A DNA stretch of 36,913 nucleotides from DASVXQ01 sp046727955. GTDB lineage: Bacteria; Actinomycetota; CALGFH01. The notes under the pieces are model-generated. The model was given only the letters and a program-made list of their open reading frames with translations. It made no database searches and had not been told where the DNA came from. The position numbers and the translations under genes were made by a program. Where the stretch lies: the NCBI GenBank assembly GCA_046727955.1, contig JBKPDO010000280.1, forward strand, positions 1 to 36,913, given 5' to 3'. Positions within the stretch are counted from its first letter, which is position 1. The number at the start of each line of letters is the position of its first letter. This document shows positions 29,780 to 36,913 of the stretch, piece by piece.

Positions 29780-31122
29780 CCCGCCCCACCCGGTCCCACC
29801 AGGGGCGGGTGATCCACCCGGGGGGCTACGCTCGGCCCTGCTTCGCCTCCTGGCGCCCCGGTCCTGGCCTCGCTGGAGAGCCCCCCGGACCCGGTATCCC
29901 ACCGGGGGGCTACGCTCGGCCCTGCTTCGCCTCCTGGCGCCCCGGTCCTGGCCTCGCTGGAGAGCCCCCCGGACCCCCCGGCGAGCGCGCGGATCGCGGC
30001 GGCCAGCACGCCCCGCTCCGGTGCGGCGATTAGCTCGGCCCGGCCAGGCTCGGACAGCAGCACCAGCCGGAGGCCGCCGCTGCCACCGTGCTTCTTGTCG
30101 GTCGCCATGGCCGCGAGCACCTCGCCGGGGTCGAGGCCAACACCACCCACCGGCAGCCCGGCCGCCCGCAGCAGCTCGACGTGGCCGGCGACCAGCCCCG
30201 GCCCGGACAGGCCGGTCGCCTCGGCCACTCGGGCCGCGAACACCATGCCGAGCGCCACCGCCTCGCCGTGGCGCAGCCCCCGGTACCCGGCCAGGCGCTC
30301 CAGAGCGTGGCCGAGGGTGTGGCCATAGTTCAGGATCGCCCGCCGCCCCGCCTCGCGCTCGTCGGCCGCGACCACCGCGGCCTTGACGCGAACCGCCGCC
30401 CCGACCAGCGGCGCCAGGGCGTCGAGGTCGCCGGCGACGGCCGCCCCCGCCTGCTCCAGGCAAGCGGCGGCCAGCCCGGGGTCGGCCACTAGGCCGGCCT
30501 TGATCACCTCCGCCATGCCCGAGCGCAATTCGGCCGCGGGCAGCGTTGCCAGCGCGTCCAGGTCGGCGACCACTACGCTCGGCTGGTGGAAGGCGCCGAC
30601 CAGGTTCTTGCCGGCGTCGAGGTCGACGGCGGTCTTGCCGCCGATGGCGGCGTCGACCATGCCGAGCAGCGTGGTGGGGACGCTGACCAGCGGCACGCCG
30701 CGTAGCCAGGTGGCGGCGGCGAACCCGGCCGCGTCGGTGGTGGCCCCTCCGCCGAGCGCCACCACCGGGTCGGGCCGGTGCGCCGGGATCGCGGCCAGGC
30801 GCTGGTAGAGGTCTTCGACCACGGCGAGCCGCTTGGCGGGCTCGCCGTCGGGCACCTCGAGTCGCCGGACCGCCAGGCCACGGCGCGCGAGCGCCCGGGC
30901 GGCACGCTCGGCGAGCGGCGCGACCGCCGACGGGTGCACCAGCGCGGCCACCTCGGCGCCGGGCAGCGGGGGCAGCAGCTCGTCGAGCCGCTCGATGAGG
31001 CCCCGGCCCACGTGAACGGCGTAGCTGGCGCTGGCCGTCCGCACGCGCACAGTTGTCAGCGGCGCGGGCGAGGCCATAGTCGCGGGGCCGCCGACGGACG
31101 GCCCCTGCGGGGTGGAGCTCAC
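29776..31122 (-). CDS. aroB: 3-Dehydroquinate synthase with a repeat-encoded C-terminal tail
   Basis: 448 aa; the family ends near 370. Second shikimate step, NAD and metal dependent. LGGGATTDAAGFAAATWLRG and VPTTLLGMVDAAIGGKTAVD form the NAD/substrate region; ELRSGMAEVIKAGLV, NYGHTLGHALE and HGEAVALGM hold metal and catalytic residues; TDKKHGGSGGLRLVLL is the late signature. After AIRALAGGSGG come two tandem family B repeats (GGLSSEARTGAPGGEAGPSV twice), about 57 residues. I chose GTG 31122, which overlaps the aroK stop as GTGA; ATG 31077 is an alternative that loses 15 unconserved residues. Confidence 0.94.
   Translation of the reverse strand: MSSTPQGPSVGGPATMASPAPLTTVRVRTASASYAVHVGRGLIERLDELLPPLPGAEVAALVHPSAVAPLAERAARALARRGLAVRRLEVPDGEPAKRLAVVEDLYQRLAAIPAHRPDPVVALGGGATTDAAGFAAATWLRGVPLVSVPTTLLGMVDAAIGGKTAVDLDAGKNLVGAFHQPSVVVADLDALATLPAAELRSGMAEVIKAGLVADPGLAAACLEQAGAAVAGDLDALAPLVGAAVRVKAAVVAADEREAGRRAILNYGHTLGHALERLAGYRGLRHGEAVALGMVFAARVAEATGLSGPGLVAGHVELLRAAGLPVGGVGLDPGEVLAAMATDKKHGGSGGLRLVLLSEPGRAELIAAPERGVLAAAIRALAGGSGGLSSEARTGAPGGEAGPSVAPRWDTGSGGLSSEARTGAPGGEAGPSVAPRVDHPPLVGPGGAG
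29813..29984. repeat. Two tandem family B repeats at the 3' end of aroB
   Basis: GGGGGGCTACGCTCGGCCCT starts at 29820 and again at 29904, an exact 84-bp period (28 codons). Each copy ends CTGGAGAGCCCCCCGGACC, so GGGGGGCT can pair with AGCCCCCC. The two copies are almost identical and closely match the priA copy at both ends. Confidence 0.95.
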
Positions 31123-31661
31123 CGCACGGCCAGCTCCTCCACGCGGCGGTGGTACCACTCCAGCACCTCGCTGGCGGTCTGCTCGAGGGTGAGGCGGTCG
31201 GTGTCGATGGCGACGTCGCCGGCCGTCTCGTAGATGGGGCCGCGCGCGACCAGGAGGTCGCGGATCCGGCCGACCCGGTCGCGGGTGTTCAACAGCGGGC
31301 GGTCGGCGGTGCCGGCGAGCCGTGCGGTCAGCGTCTCCGGGGTGGCGCGCAGGTAGACCAGGAAGCCGGCCTGCTTGAGGGCGGTGCGGTTCTCGGCGGA
31401 GAGCACCGCGCCGCCACCGACGGCGACCACCCGGCCGGGGGCCGAGATGGCGAAGTCGATGGCGCCGATCTCACGCCGGCGGAAGCCCTCCTCACCCTCG
31501 CGGCGGAAGAGCTCGGCGATGTCGATGCGTGCCGAGCGCTCGACGAGCGTGTCGGTATCGACGAACTCTCGCCCGAGCGAGCGGGCCACCAGCCGCCCGA
31601 CCGAGGTCTTTCCCGACCCCATGAAGCCGATCATCACGATGGTTGGCAGTACCGGACGCAA
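31119..31661 (-). CDS. aroK: Shikimate kinase
   Basis: 180 aa from TTG 31661. P-loop MIGFMGSGKTSVGRLVARSL near residue 10; FVDTDTLVERSARIDIAELF (shikimate-binding Asp); GGGAVLSAENRTAL; lid RPLLNTRDRVGRIRDLL. GGAGG lies about 10 nt before the TTG and gives MRPVLPTIVMIGF, the expected family start. ATG 31730 would add 23 residues without conservation and has no well-spaced ribosome site. First gene of the aroK-aroB-aroQ-pepP overlap chain. Confidence 0.92.
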   Translation of the reverse strand: MRPVLPTIVMIGFMGSGKTSVGRLVARSLGREFVDTDTLVERSARIDIAELFRREGEEGFRRREIGAIDFAISAPGRVVAVGGGAVLSAENRTALKQAGFLVYLRATPETLTARLAGTADRPLLNTRDRVGRIRDLLVARGPIYETAGDVAIDTDRLTLEQTASEVLEWYHRRVEELAVR

Positions 31662-31734
31662 GGTTATGGCCCCTCCCTCGTGCGGGTGGTGCCTGACGAG
31701 GTAGCTGTCAGCGTACCAACCCTTGGTCATCTTC

Positions 31735-31790
31735 CCATTGTGGGGGGAGCGCGCTCCCCCCCCGGCCCCCCAAGAGCGCCTGTGCCATGG
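31735..31790. repeat. Family A repeat, copy upstream of aroK (1)
   Basis: CCATTGTGGGGGGAGCGCGC then CTCCCCCC, GGCCCCCCAAGAGCGCC and TGTGCCATGG. Same orientation as the carB, 31816 and 35255 copies. Confidence 0.92.
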
Positions 31791-31815
31791 TGAGCGGGGA
31801 TCGGTTCTTCGCCGG

Positions 31816-31874
31816 ATCCATGTGGGGGGAGCTCGCTCCCCCCACGGCCCCCCCAAGAGCGGCCTGTGCCATGG
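31816..31874. repeat. Family A repeat, copy upstream of aroK (2)
   Basis: Second direct copy 81-83 nt after the first, with one extra C and one extra G near its end. The two copies fill most of the 259-nt gap between aroC and aroK, where I see no gene and no T-run terminator. Confidence 0.92.
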
Positions 31875-31920
31875 TCCTTGTCGGGGAGTCAGGTCGCCAG
31901 TCAGGGTAGCAGGTCTGGAA

Positions 31921-33108
31921 TTACGCTTCCGGCGCCGTCCACAGGCTGGCCAGGTAGCCCTCGAGGTTGCGGCGCACCTCGCCGAGCGAGTCGCCGCCGG
32001 TCTTCTCGAGCAGGGCGTCGGCCAGCACCAGAGCGACGACCGCCTCGCCGACCACGGCGGCGGCCGGCAGCGCGGTCGCGTCCGAGCGCTGCACGTTCGC
32101 GCTCGCCTTGCGACCTGTCTGCAGGTCGACCGTGTCCAGCGCCTTCATCAGCGTCGAGAGCGGCTTCATCGCGGCGCGCAGGCGCAGCGTCTCGCCAGTG
32201 GACATGCCGCCCTCGATCCCTCCACTGCGCCCGGTGCGGCGCCGCGGCCGCGCGCCCTGGCTGGGGACGATCGCGTCGTGGGCGCGGGAGCCTGGCTTGG
32301 CGGCGCCGGCGAAGCCCTCGCCGACCTCTACCCCCTTGATCGCCTGGATGCTCATGAGCGCCGCGGCGAGCCGCGCGTCGAGCTTGCGGTCCCACTGCAC
32401 GTAGGAGCCGAGGCCGGGCGGCAGGCCGTGGGCGACCACCTCGAACACCCCGCCCAGGGTGTCGCCGGCCGCCCTGGCCGCGTCGATCGCCGCGACCATG
32501 CGCCCCTCCGCCTCGCCGTCCAGGCAGCGCACGGGTGAGGCGTCGATCTCCTCGAGGTCGGTCGCGGTCGGCACCGCACGGGAGCGGGTGAGCACCGGGC
32601 CGAGCCGCACGACGTGGCTCACCACGCTGACGCCGACCTCCCTGAGCAGGGCCTTGGCGGCGGCGCCGACCGCGACCCTCGCGGCGGTCTCGCGGGCGCT
32701 GGCCCGCTCCAGCACCGGGCGGATCTCGCTGAAGCCGTATTTCTGCATGCCGGCGAGGTCGGCGTGGCCGGGTCGGGGCCGAGTCAGCGGCGCGCCACGC
32801 CCGCTGGTCAGGGCCTCGGGGTCGGCGACCGGGTCGGGGGCCATCACCTCGGTCCATTTCGGCCATTCGGTGTTGGCGACCAGGACGGCCAGGGGCGAGC
32901 CGAGGGTGCGCCCGTGCCGCAGGCCGCCGAGCACCTCGACCCGGTCCTCCTCGAAGCGCATGCGCTTGCCGCGGCCGTAGCCGAGGCGCCGTCGGGCCAG
33001 TTCGGCGGCGACGTCTTTGGTGGACAGCGGCACCCCGGCAGGCATGCCCTCGAGCACGGCCACCAACGCCTGGCCGTGGGACTCGCCGGCGGTAAGGTAT
33101 CTGAGCAT
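31921..33108 (-). CDS. aroC: Chorismate synthase
   Basis: 395 aa; last step of the shikimate pathway, needing reduced FMN. LTAGESHGQALVAVLEGMPA at residue 5, RRLGYGRGKRMRFEEDRVEV, GLRHGRTLGSPLAVLV, RPGHADLAGMQKYGFSEIRP with RASARETAARVAVG, and GGIEGGMSTGE cover the FMN and substrate sites. ATG 33108 has no good Shine-Dalgarno; a TAGGAT box at 33145-33150 on the minus strand may be its promoter. Separated from aroK by two family A repeats, so probably a separate transcript. Confidence 0.97.
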   Translation of the reverse strand: MLRYLTAGESHGQALVAVLEGMPAGVPLSTKDVAAELARRRLGYGRGKRMRFEEDRVEVLGGLRHGRTLGSPLAVLVANTEWPKWTEVMAPDPVADPEALTSGRGAPLTRPRPGHADLAGMQKYGFSEIRPVLERASARETAARVAVGAAAKALLREVGVSVVSHVVRLGPVLTRSRAVPTATDLEEIDASPVRCLDGEAEGRMVAAIDAARAAGDTLGGVFEVVAHGLPPGLGSYVQWDRKLDARLAAALMSIQAIKGVEVGEGFAGAAKPGSRAHDAIVPSQGARPRRRTGRSGGIEGGMSTGETLRLRAAMKPLSTLMKALDTVDLQTGRKASANVQRSDATALPAAAVVGEAVVALVLADALLEKTGGDSLGEVRRNLEGYLASLWTAPEA

Positions 33109-33229
33109 GAGCGTTCGCGGCAGGTCTGCGCGTGGACGCCGCTCATCCTACCCGGGCGCGCCCAGCGCCCGCTCGGAGGGCGGTCGCGCAACGGCCGCGA
33201 GTCACGAGGTTACTGTCCGGCCGTCATCC

Positions 33230-33877
33230 CTACGCGAGCCCGTGGGCACCGGCGAGCACGGCCAGGAGGGTGCCGGCGGCGAGCCAGGGGCCGAAGGGGA
33301 GCTGCGCCTTGCGGCCGAGGCGCAGCACCACGACGGCGACCAGCGCCGCCGTGCCGCCGAGCAGGAACGCGCCGAAGAACCCCGCAGCCACCGCGCTCCA
33401 GCCGAGCCAGCCCAGAGCCAGCCCGAGGACCAGCGCGAACTTGACGTCGCCAAGGCCCAGCCCGCTCGGCGAGATCAGCACCAGCGCGAGGAACGCAACC
33501 CCGGCCAGGCCAGCAGCCTCCAGCGCCCGCACCATCGCGCCGAAGTCGTGCTCGGCCGCGCTCGCCAGCAGCAGCAGCGCGGCCACCAGCGGCAGGGCCG
33601 GGTAGGTGATGCGGTTCGGCAACAGCTTGGTGCGAAGGTCGATCACGGCCAGCGTCACGCAGACGAAGGCCAGCGCCAGGTACGCGGGCAGCGCCGCCGG
33701 GTGGGCCTGCCACAGCCGCAGGGCGAGCAGCGCCCACACCGCGGCCATGACCCCTTCGAGCAGCGGGGCGCCGGGAACGGACGGCTGCCCGCAGTAGCGC
33801 CTGGCCAGCACGCGGGCGACCGACCCGACGGGGAGGCCGAGCAGCCCGGCGACCAGCGCCGGCAGGATGGCGGTCAT
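33230..33877 (-). CDS. Type IV prepilin peptidase (A24 family), single domain
   Basis: 215 aa, about seven membrane segments. Catalytic aspartates: VIDLRTKLLPNRITYP and LGLGDVKFALVLGLALGWLG (GxGD). The N-terminal cytosolic methylase domain with cysteines seen in full-length PilD is not present. It cleaves type IV pilin-like leader peptides; no pilin genes lie in the window, so its substrate is elsewhere. ATG 33877 with a TACGAT box 6 nt upstream suggests a leaderless transcript. The 121-nt gap to aroC holds nothing else I can support. Confidence 0.88.
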   Translation of the reverse strand: MTAILPALVAGLLGLPVGSVARVLARRYCGQPSVPGAPLLEGVMAAVWALLALRLWQAHPAALPAYLALAFVCVTLAVIDLRTKLLPNRITYPALPLVAALLLLASAAEHDFGAMVRALEAAGLAGVAFLALVLISPSGLGLGDVKFALVLGLALGWLGWSAVAAGFFGAFLLGGTAALVAVVVLRLGRKAQLPFGPWLAAGTLLAVLAGAHGLA

Positions 33878-33937
33878 GGCCAGATCGTATCCCACGAAGG
33901 TCGCGATCTCGGCACTAGCCAAGCGCCTAGCCAAGAT

Positions 33938-33983
33938 GTGCCTGTCCTGCGGGACTGACGGCTTTGCCCCATACGACAGGCAC
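33938..33983. other. Inverted repeat in the divergent intergenic region
   Basis: GTGCCTGTC (33938-33946) and GACAGGCAC (33975-33983) flank 28 nt. They lie between the prepilin peptidase and glycosyltransferase genes. A weak GTGACA...TAACGA promoter-like pair, 17 bp apart, follows on the plus strand (from 33984). A CTAGCCAAG direct repeat lies just before. Could be an operator. Confidence 0.45.
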
Positions 33984-34114
33984 GTGACAACGAGCCATCG
34001 ATAACGTAACGATTCACCATCGCATCGCGGTCCTTGCGACAGAGCGCTCCCCCCAGCGCTCTCCCCGCCGCCCTGCCGGCCCCCCACCGGCAGGCCCTCG
34101 CAGGAGGTGTCCCG

Positions 34115-35215
34115 CTGGACGATTCCTGGTCGCCTTTGCGCATCGGCATTGTCGCGCCGCCCTGGTACCCGATCCCCCCAACGGGGTACGGCGGCATCGA
34201 GTGGATGATCTACTGGCTGACCGAGGGCCTGGTCGCCCGTGGCCACGAGGTCACCGTCATCGGCGCCGGTGGCTCCCGGACCAGCGCCAACTTCATCCCG
34301 ACCTACGAGGACCCGCCGTTCAAGCGCATCGGCGAGAGCCTGCCCGAAGTGCTGCACGCCCTGGCCGCGGCCGAGGCGCTCGACGACCTCCGGGTCGACG
34401 TGGTGCACGACCACTGCCTGGCCGGCCCCCTGACCGCCGCGCGGCGCAGGGTGCCGACCGTCCTCACCGCGCACGGCCCGCTCGACGGCGAGGTCCGTCG
34501 TTACTACGAGCTGGTCAGCGGCAGCGTCTCCCTGGTGGCCATCTCCGAGTGCCAGCGCCGCAACGCGCTGGACATGCGCTGGGCCGGCATGGTGCACAAC
34601 GCCGTGCCCGTGGACGACTACCCCTTCAGCAACCGCAAGGAGGACTTCTGCCTGTTCCTCGGGCGCATGAACGCCGAAAAGGCGCCTGACCTGGCGATCA
34701 AGGCCGCCCGCCAGGCCGGCTACCCCATCGTGGTCGCCGCCAAGTGCAACGAGCCCCCCGAGAAGCGCTACTTCGACGAGCGCGTCCGCCCCCTGCTCGG
34801 CCCCGACGCCCACTGGTTCGGCGAAGCCAACACCGCCCAGAAAAAAGACCTCCTCGCCCGCGCCCGCTGCCTGGTCTTCCCCATCCAGTGGGACGAGCCC
34901 TTCGGCATCGTCATGGTCGAGGCGATGGCCTGCGGCACCCCGGTGGTCGCCCTGCGCGGCGGCTCGGTGCCCGAGGTGGTCGAGGACGGCGTGACCGGGT
35001 TCATCTGCGACGACCTCCAGGAGCTGCCATGGGCGATCGTCAAGGTCGACGAGCTGGAGCCCAAGCTCTGCCGGCAGCGGGTCGCCGAGCACTTCGACGT
35101 CGCCAACATGGTCGAGGGCTACGAGACGATCTACCGCGGCGTGGCCAAGACCACCCCCAGCCATGAGCGCTGGCGGATGTACGCCGCGCCCCCAGGTGAG
35201 CGCCTGACCTCCTGA
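34115..35215 (+). CDS. GT4-family glycosyltransferase, probable CTG start
   Basis: 366 aa from CTG 34115. GT-B fold: N-terminal IGIVAPPWYPIPPTGYGGIE (Gly-rich sugar-acceptor loop) and HDHCLAGPL; C-terminal CLFLGRMNAEKAPDLAIKAA and the nucleotide-sugar site DEPFGIVMVEAMACGTPVVA (E-x7-E). AGGAGG at 34102-34107 is exactly 7 nt before the CTG, which gives MDDSWSPLRIGIVAPP, a natural family start. A TTG at 34034 would add 27 unlike residues and has no such site. Sugar donor and acceptor are unknown; many homologues with this Pro-rich start act in capsule or glycolipid synthesis. Confidence 0.9.
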   Translation: MDDSWSPLRIGIVAPPWYPIPPTGYGGIEWMIYWLTEGLVARGHEVTVIGAGGSRTSANFIPTYEDPPFKRIGESLPEVLHALAAAEALDDLRVDVVHDHCLAGPLTAARRRVPTVLTAHGPLDGEVRRYYELVSGSVSLVAISECQRRNALDMRWAGMVHNAVPVDDYPFSNRKEDFCLFLGRMNAEKAPDLAIKAARQAGYPIVVAAKCNEPPEKRYFDERVRPLLGPDAHWFGEANTAQKKDLLARARCLVFPIQWDEPFGIVMVEAMACGTPVVALRGGSVPEVVEDGVTGFICDDLQELPWAIVKVDELEPKLCRQRVAEHFDVANMVEGYETIYRGVAKTTPSHERWRMYAAPPGERLTS

Positions 35216-35254
35216 TGAGACAGGCCGGCTTGCGGCCGGACTTCGTGCAGATCT

Positions 35255-35311
35255 ATCCATGTGGAGGGAGCTCGCTCCCCCCACGGCCCCCCAAGAGCGC
35301 CTGTGCCATGG
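35255..35311. repeat. Family A repeat between the glycosyltransferase and NlpC genes
   Basis: 57 bp from ATCCATGT to CCATGG with one G-to-A change in the first arm (GTGGAGGGAGCTC). It lies 40 nt after the glycosyltransferase stop. Confidence 0.95.
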
Positions 35312-35368
35312 TCACCGGCCTCGCGGAGGAGAGGCACACCCCGGTCTCCGGCACAGACCATGCTCAAG

Positions 35369-35397
35369 TTGCCATCCCGGCGGCAGGTGGATAGGGT
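35369..35397 (+). promoter_or_regulatory. Promoter of the NlpC/P60 gene
   Basis: TTGCCA (35369-35374), 17-bp spacer, TAGGGT (35392-35397). The predicted leader is about 115 nt. The 303-nt gap before the gene holds repeat A, this promoter and a leader in which I do not see a cyclic-di-AMP (ydaO) riboswitch core, although such genes often have one. Confidence 0.6.
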
Positions 35398-35518
35398 CAG
35401 GCTCCCCCAAGCAGTGCGACCCCCCACCCAGACCCCACAAGACACGGAGTCAAGCGCCCGAACGGTTCCTCTGGCTCCTCCTCACCGGATTCATCCCCCA
35501 GCCCGGATAAGGAGGCCG

Positions 35519-36853
35519 ATGTTGCACGTCGCTCGACGGCTCCCCCACCGCCGGCGGCTGCCGCTCCCCCGACTTCGCCGAGCGGGCCGGCCAAGTGCCG
35601 GTGCCGCGCCCCGACAGCCTGCGGCGACCAGGCGCCGTGACGGCGCGCACCGTGGGCATTTGACCGGCCCGCTCGCTCGCCTGGCGGCTGGCCTGCTCGT
35701 CGCGGCCAGCCTGGTGCTGGCGGGCCTCGGCGCCGGCGCCGTGCAGGCGGAGACCCCCGCCCAGAAGATCGCCCGCCTGCGCGCCCAGGCCGCCAAGGTG
35801 CAGGCCACCATCGACCGCATGAACAACCAGATCGAGACCTTGGTCGAGCGGTACAACGCCAACCAGGAGTCGCTCGACCGCACGCGGGCGCGCGTCGGCC
35901 AGACCAGGCGGCAGCTCGAGCAGGCGCGCAGGCAGCTCGCCAGGGCGCAGCAGGTCCTCGGCGACCGGATACGCTCGATCTACATCAACGGGCCGGTCAG
36001 CGGCCTGGAGCAGCTCCTGGAGGTCCGCAGCCTGAGCGACGCGGTCGTCATGACCCGCTACCAGCAGTCGGCCACCGAGGCGGACACCCGCGCCATCGCC
36101 AGCGTCGAGACGAGCAGGGCGAAGCTGAGCAAGGCCGAGGCGGCGCTGGAGGCCCAGCAGCGCGAGCAGGAGCAGCTGGGCGGGCGGCTCGCCGACCAGC
36201 GCCACGACATCCAGGGCAAGCTCGCCGAGCAGCAGCGCTACCTGGATAACGTCACCGCCGACGTCAAGCGGGCGGTGGAGGAGGAGCGCAGGCGGCAGGA
36301 GGAGCTGCGCCGCCAGGCGCTGGCGCGCAAGCTCGCCGCCGAGCGCGCGGCCAGGGAGAAGGCCGCCCGGGAGGCCGCCGCCCGGGAGGCCGCCGCCCGC
36401 GAGGCGGCCGCCCAACAGGCCGCTCAGCAACAGGCCGCCCAGCAGAACCAGCAGCCCGCGCCCACACCGTCGGCCCCGTCGGGCGCCGCGCTACAGGCGA
36501 TCGCCTTCGCCCGCGCACAGATCGGCGACCCGTACGCGTGGGGCGGCACCGGCCCGGACGAGTGGGACTGCTCCGGTCTGACGATGATGGCCTACCAGAG
36601 CGCCGGGGTCTCGCTGCCGCGCACCGCCGCCCAGCAGTGGACGGTCGGCCTGCACGTCCACGACATGGTCGACCTGGAGCCGGGCGACCTGGTGTTCTTC
36701 GCCAGCAACCTCAGCGACGCCGGCACCATCCACCACGTCGGCCTGTATGTCGGCGACGGCCTGATGATCGAGGCGCCCCACACCGGCGCCTTCGTCCAGA
36801 CCGCCAGCATCAACCGTTATGACTACTTCGGGGGGACCCGGGTCGCGGGGTGA
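35519..36853 (+). CDS. NlpC/P60 peptidoglycan endopeptidase with coiled coil
   Basis: 444 aa. A long Arg/Pro-rich N-region (about 1-50), a signal segment (LAAGLLVAASLVLAGLGAGA) cleaved near VQA-ETPAQ, a coiled coil (about residues 85-305; QKIARLRAQAAKVQATIDRM, later Glu/Ala/Gln repeats REAAAREAAAREAAAQQAAQ), and a C-terminal NlpC/P60 domain with catalytic Cys in DEWDCSGLTMMAY, His in IHHVGLYVGDG and a third polar residue in IEAPHTGAFV. Same design as actinobacterial RipA/PcsB-like cell-separation hydrolases. AAGGAGG is only 4 nt from ATG 35519; the next codon, TTG 35522, is better spaced. Confidence 0.93.
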   Translation: MLHVARRLPHRRRLPLPRLRRAGRPSAGAAPRQPAATRRRDGAHRGHLTGPLARLAAGLLVAASLVLAGLGAGAVQAETPAQKIARLRAQAAKVQATIDRMNNQIETLVERYNANQESLDRTRARVGQTRRQLEQARRQLARAQQVLGDRIRSIYINGPVSGLEQLLEVRSLSDAVVMTRYQQSATEADTRAIASVETSRAKLSKAEAALEAQQREQEQLGGRLADQRHDIQGKLAEQQRYLDNVTADVKRAVEEERRRQEELRRQALARKLAAERAAREKAAREAAAREAAAREAAAQQAAQQQAAQQNQQPAPTPSAPSGAALQAIAFARAQIGDPYAWGGTGPDEWDCSGLTMMAYQSAGVSLPRTAAQQWTVGLHVHDMVDLEPGDLVFFASNLSDAGTIHHVGLYVGDGLMIEAPHTGAFVQTASINRYDYFGGTRVAG

Positions 36854-36880
36854 CGGCGCGCGCTTCACGCGCCGGGGCAG

Positions 36881-36913
36881 GTCTACCCATGTGGGGGGGG
36901 GGGGGCGCCCCCC
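36881..36913. repeat. Family A repeat, cut by the window edge
   Basis: GTCTACCCATGTGG then a G-run and GCGCCCCCC; the copy lies 28 nt after the NlpC stop and continues beyond the window. The poly-G length may be a sequencing or assembly artefact. Confidence 0.75.

Noticed and set aside
31119..31856. Longer AroK starting at 31856
   Set aside because: The extra N-terminus would be the translation of family A repeats and has no ribosome site; TTG 31661 has GGAGG and fits the family start.
31738..31875. Family A repeats as intrinsic transcription terminators
   Set aside because: The hairpin is strong, but no T-run follows on either strand, one copy is inside carB, and two copies are upstream of aroK.
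35312..35518. Cyclic-di-AMP (ydaO) riboswitch before the NlpC/P60 gene
   Set aside because: Expected from relatives, but the conserved GGGGAACC and GGGGTGAATC-type blocks are not found in the right order on the plus strand.
36891..36913. Functional meaning of the G-run at the window end
   Set aside because: The run lies in a cut repeat copy and is prone to base-call error, so no claim beyond repeat membership is made.
1..36913. rRNA, tRNA, CRISPR, insertion sequences or prophage genes
   Set aside because: I looked for tRNA-like cloverleaf ends, regularly spaced repeats and transposase or integrase motifs and found none I could support.

Overview
The window is about 37 kb of very GC-rich DNA (I estimate above 70% by eye) from an actinomycete-type chromosome. 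The evidence is the actinobacterial integration host factor gene (mihF) beside gmk and rpoZ, a PriA without helicase motifs, frequent GTG starts and ATGA/GTGA gene overlaps. The two-subunit PyrK/PyrD dihydroorotate dehydrogenase points away from Streptomyces and Mycobacterium toward a deeper-branching or uncultured actinobacterial lineage. I cannot name a genus. Nearly all of it is housekeeping chromosome; I see no rRNA, tRNA, CRISPR array, phage or transposase.

Layout. From 9.8 kb down to 1 (minus strand): pyrF-pyrE, then mihF-gmk-rpoZ-coaBC-metK-priA-def-fmt-rsmB (rsmB is cut by the window edge). From 9.9 to 11.3 kb: a small accessory patch on both strands with an orphan RHH antitoxin, a truncated winged-helix gene of MNT (minimal nucleotidyltransferase) type and a HEPN pseudogene. 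It separates pyrD from pyrF. From 21.2 down to 11.3 kb (minus): the pyrimidine operon pyrR-pyrB-pyrC-(27-codon ORF)-carA-(120-aa ORF)-carB-pyrK-pyrD, preceded by a promoter, a PyrR-binding hairpin and an intrinsic terminator. From 24.2 to 21.2 kb: an MMPL exporter and its TetR regulator with an operator-like dyad. From 24.3 to 27 kb: a ThuA-like lipoprotein, a receiver-like protein and two membrane-anchored exported proteins. From 33.1 down to 27.1 kb (minus): aroC, then aroK-aroB-aroQ-pepP-efp-nusB. From 33.2 kb to the end: a prepilin peptidase (minus), a GT4 glycosyltransferase (plus) and an NlpC/P60 cell-wall hydrolase (plus).

The most unusual property is a set of short G6/C6-armed repeats. 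Family A (about 57 bp) has six copies or remnants, family B (about 84 bp) has three, and family C is built of GGGGAACCCC-like tandem units. Other palindromes or tandem units are local. Several sit in frame inside essential genes: carB, priA, aroB, pyrF, pyrR and the 5' end of coaBC. They lie in domain junctions, mobile loops or termini, and they read through without stops. This resembles the palindromic elements known inside Rickettsia genes, but in an actinobacterium.

Start codons are also unusual. gmk, the TetR gene and the glycosyltransferase have no ATG/GTG/TTG at the expected place, but an ACG or CTG at good Shine-Dalgarno spacing or in a stop-codon overlap. Several monocistronic genes look leaderless, with a TANNNT box 6-7 nt before ATG.
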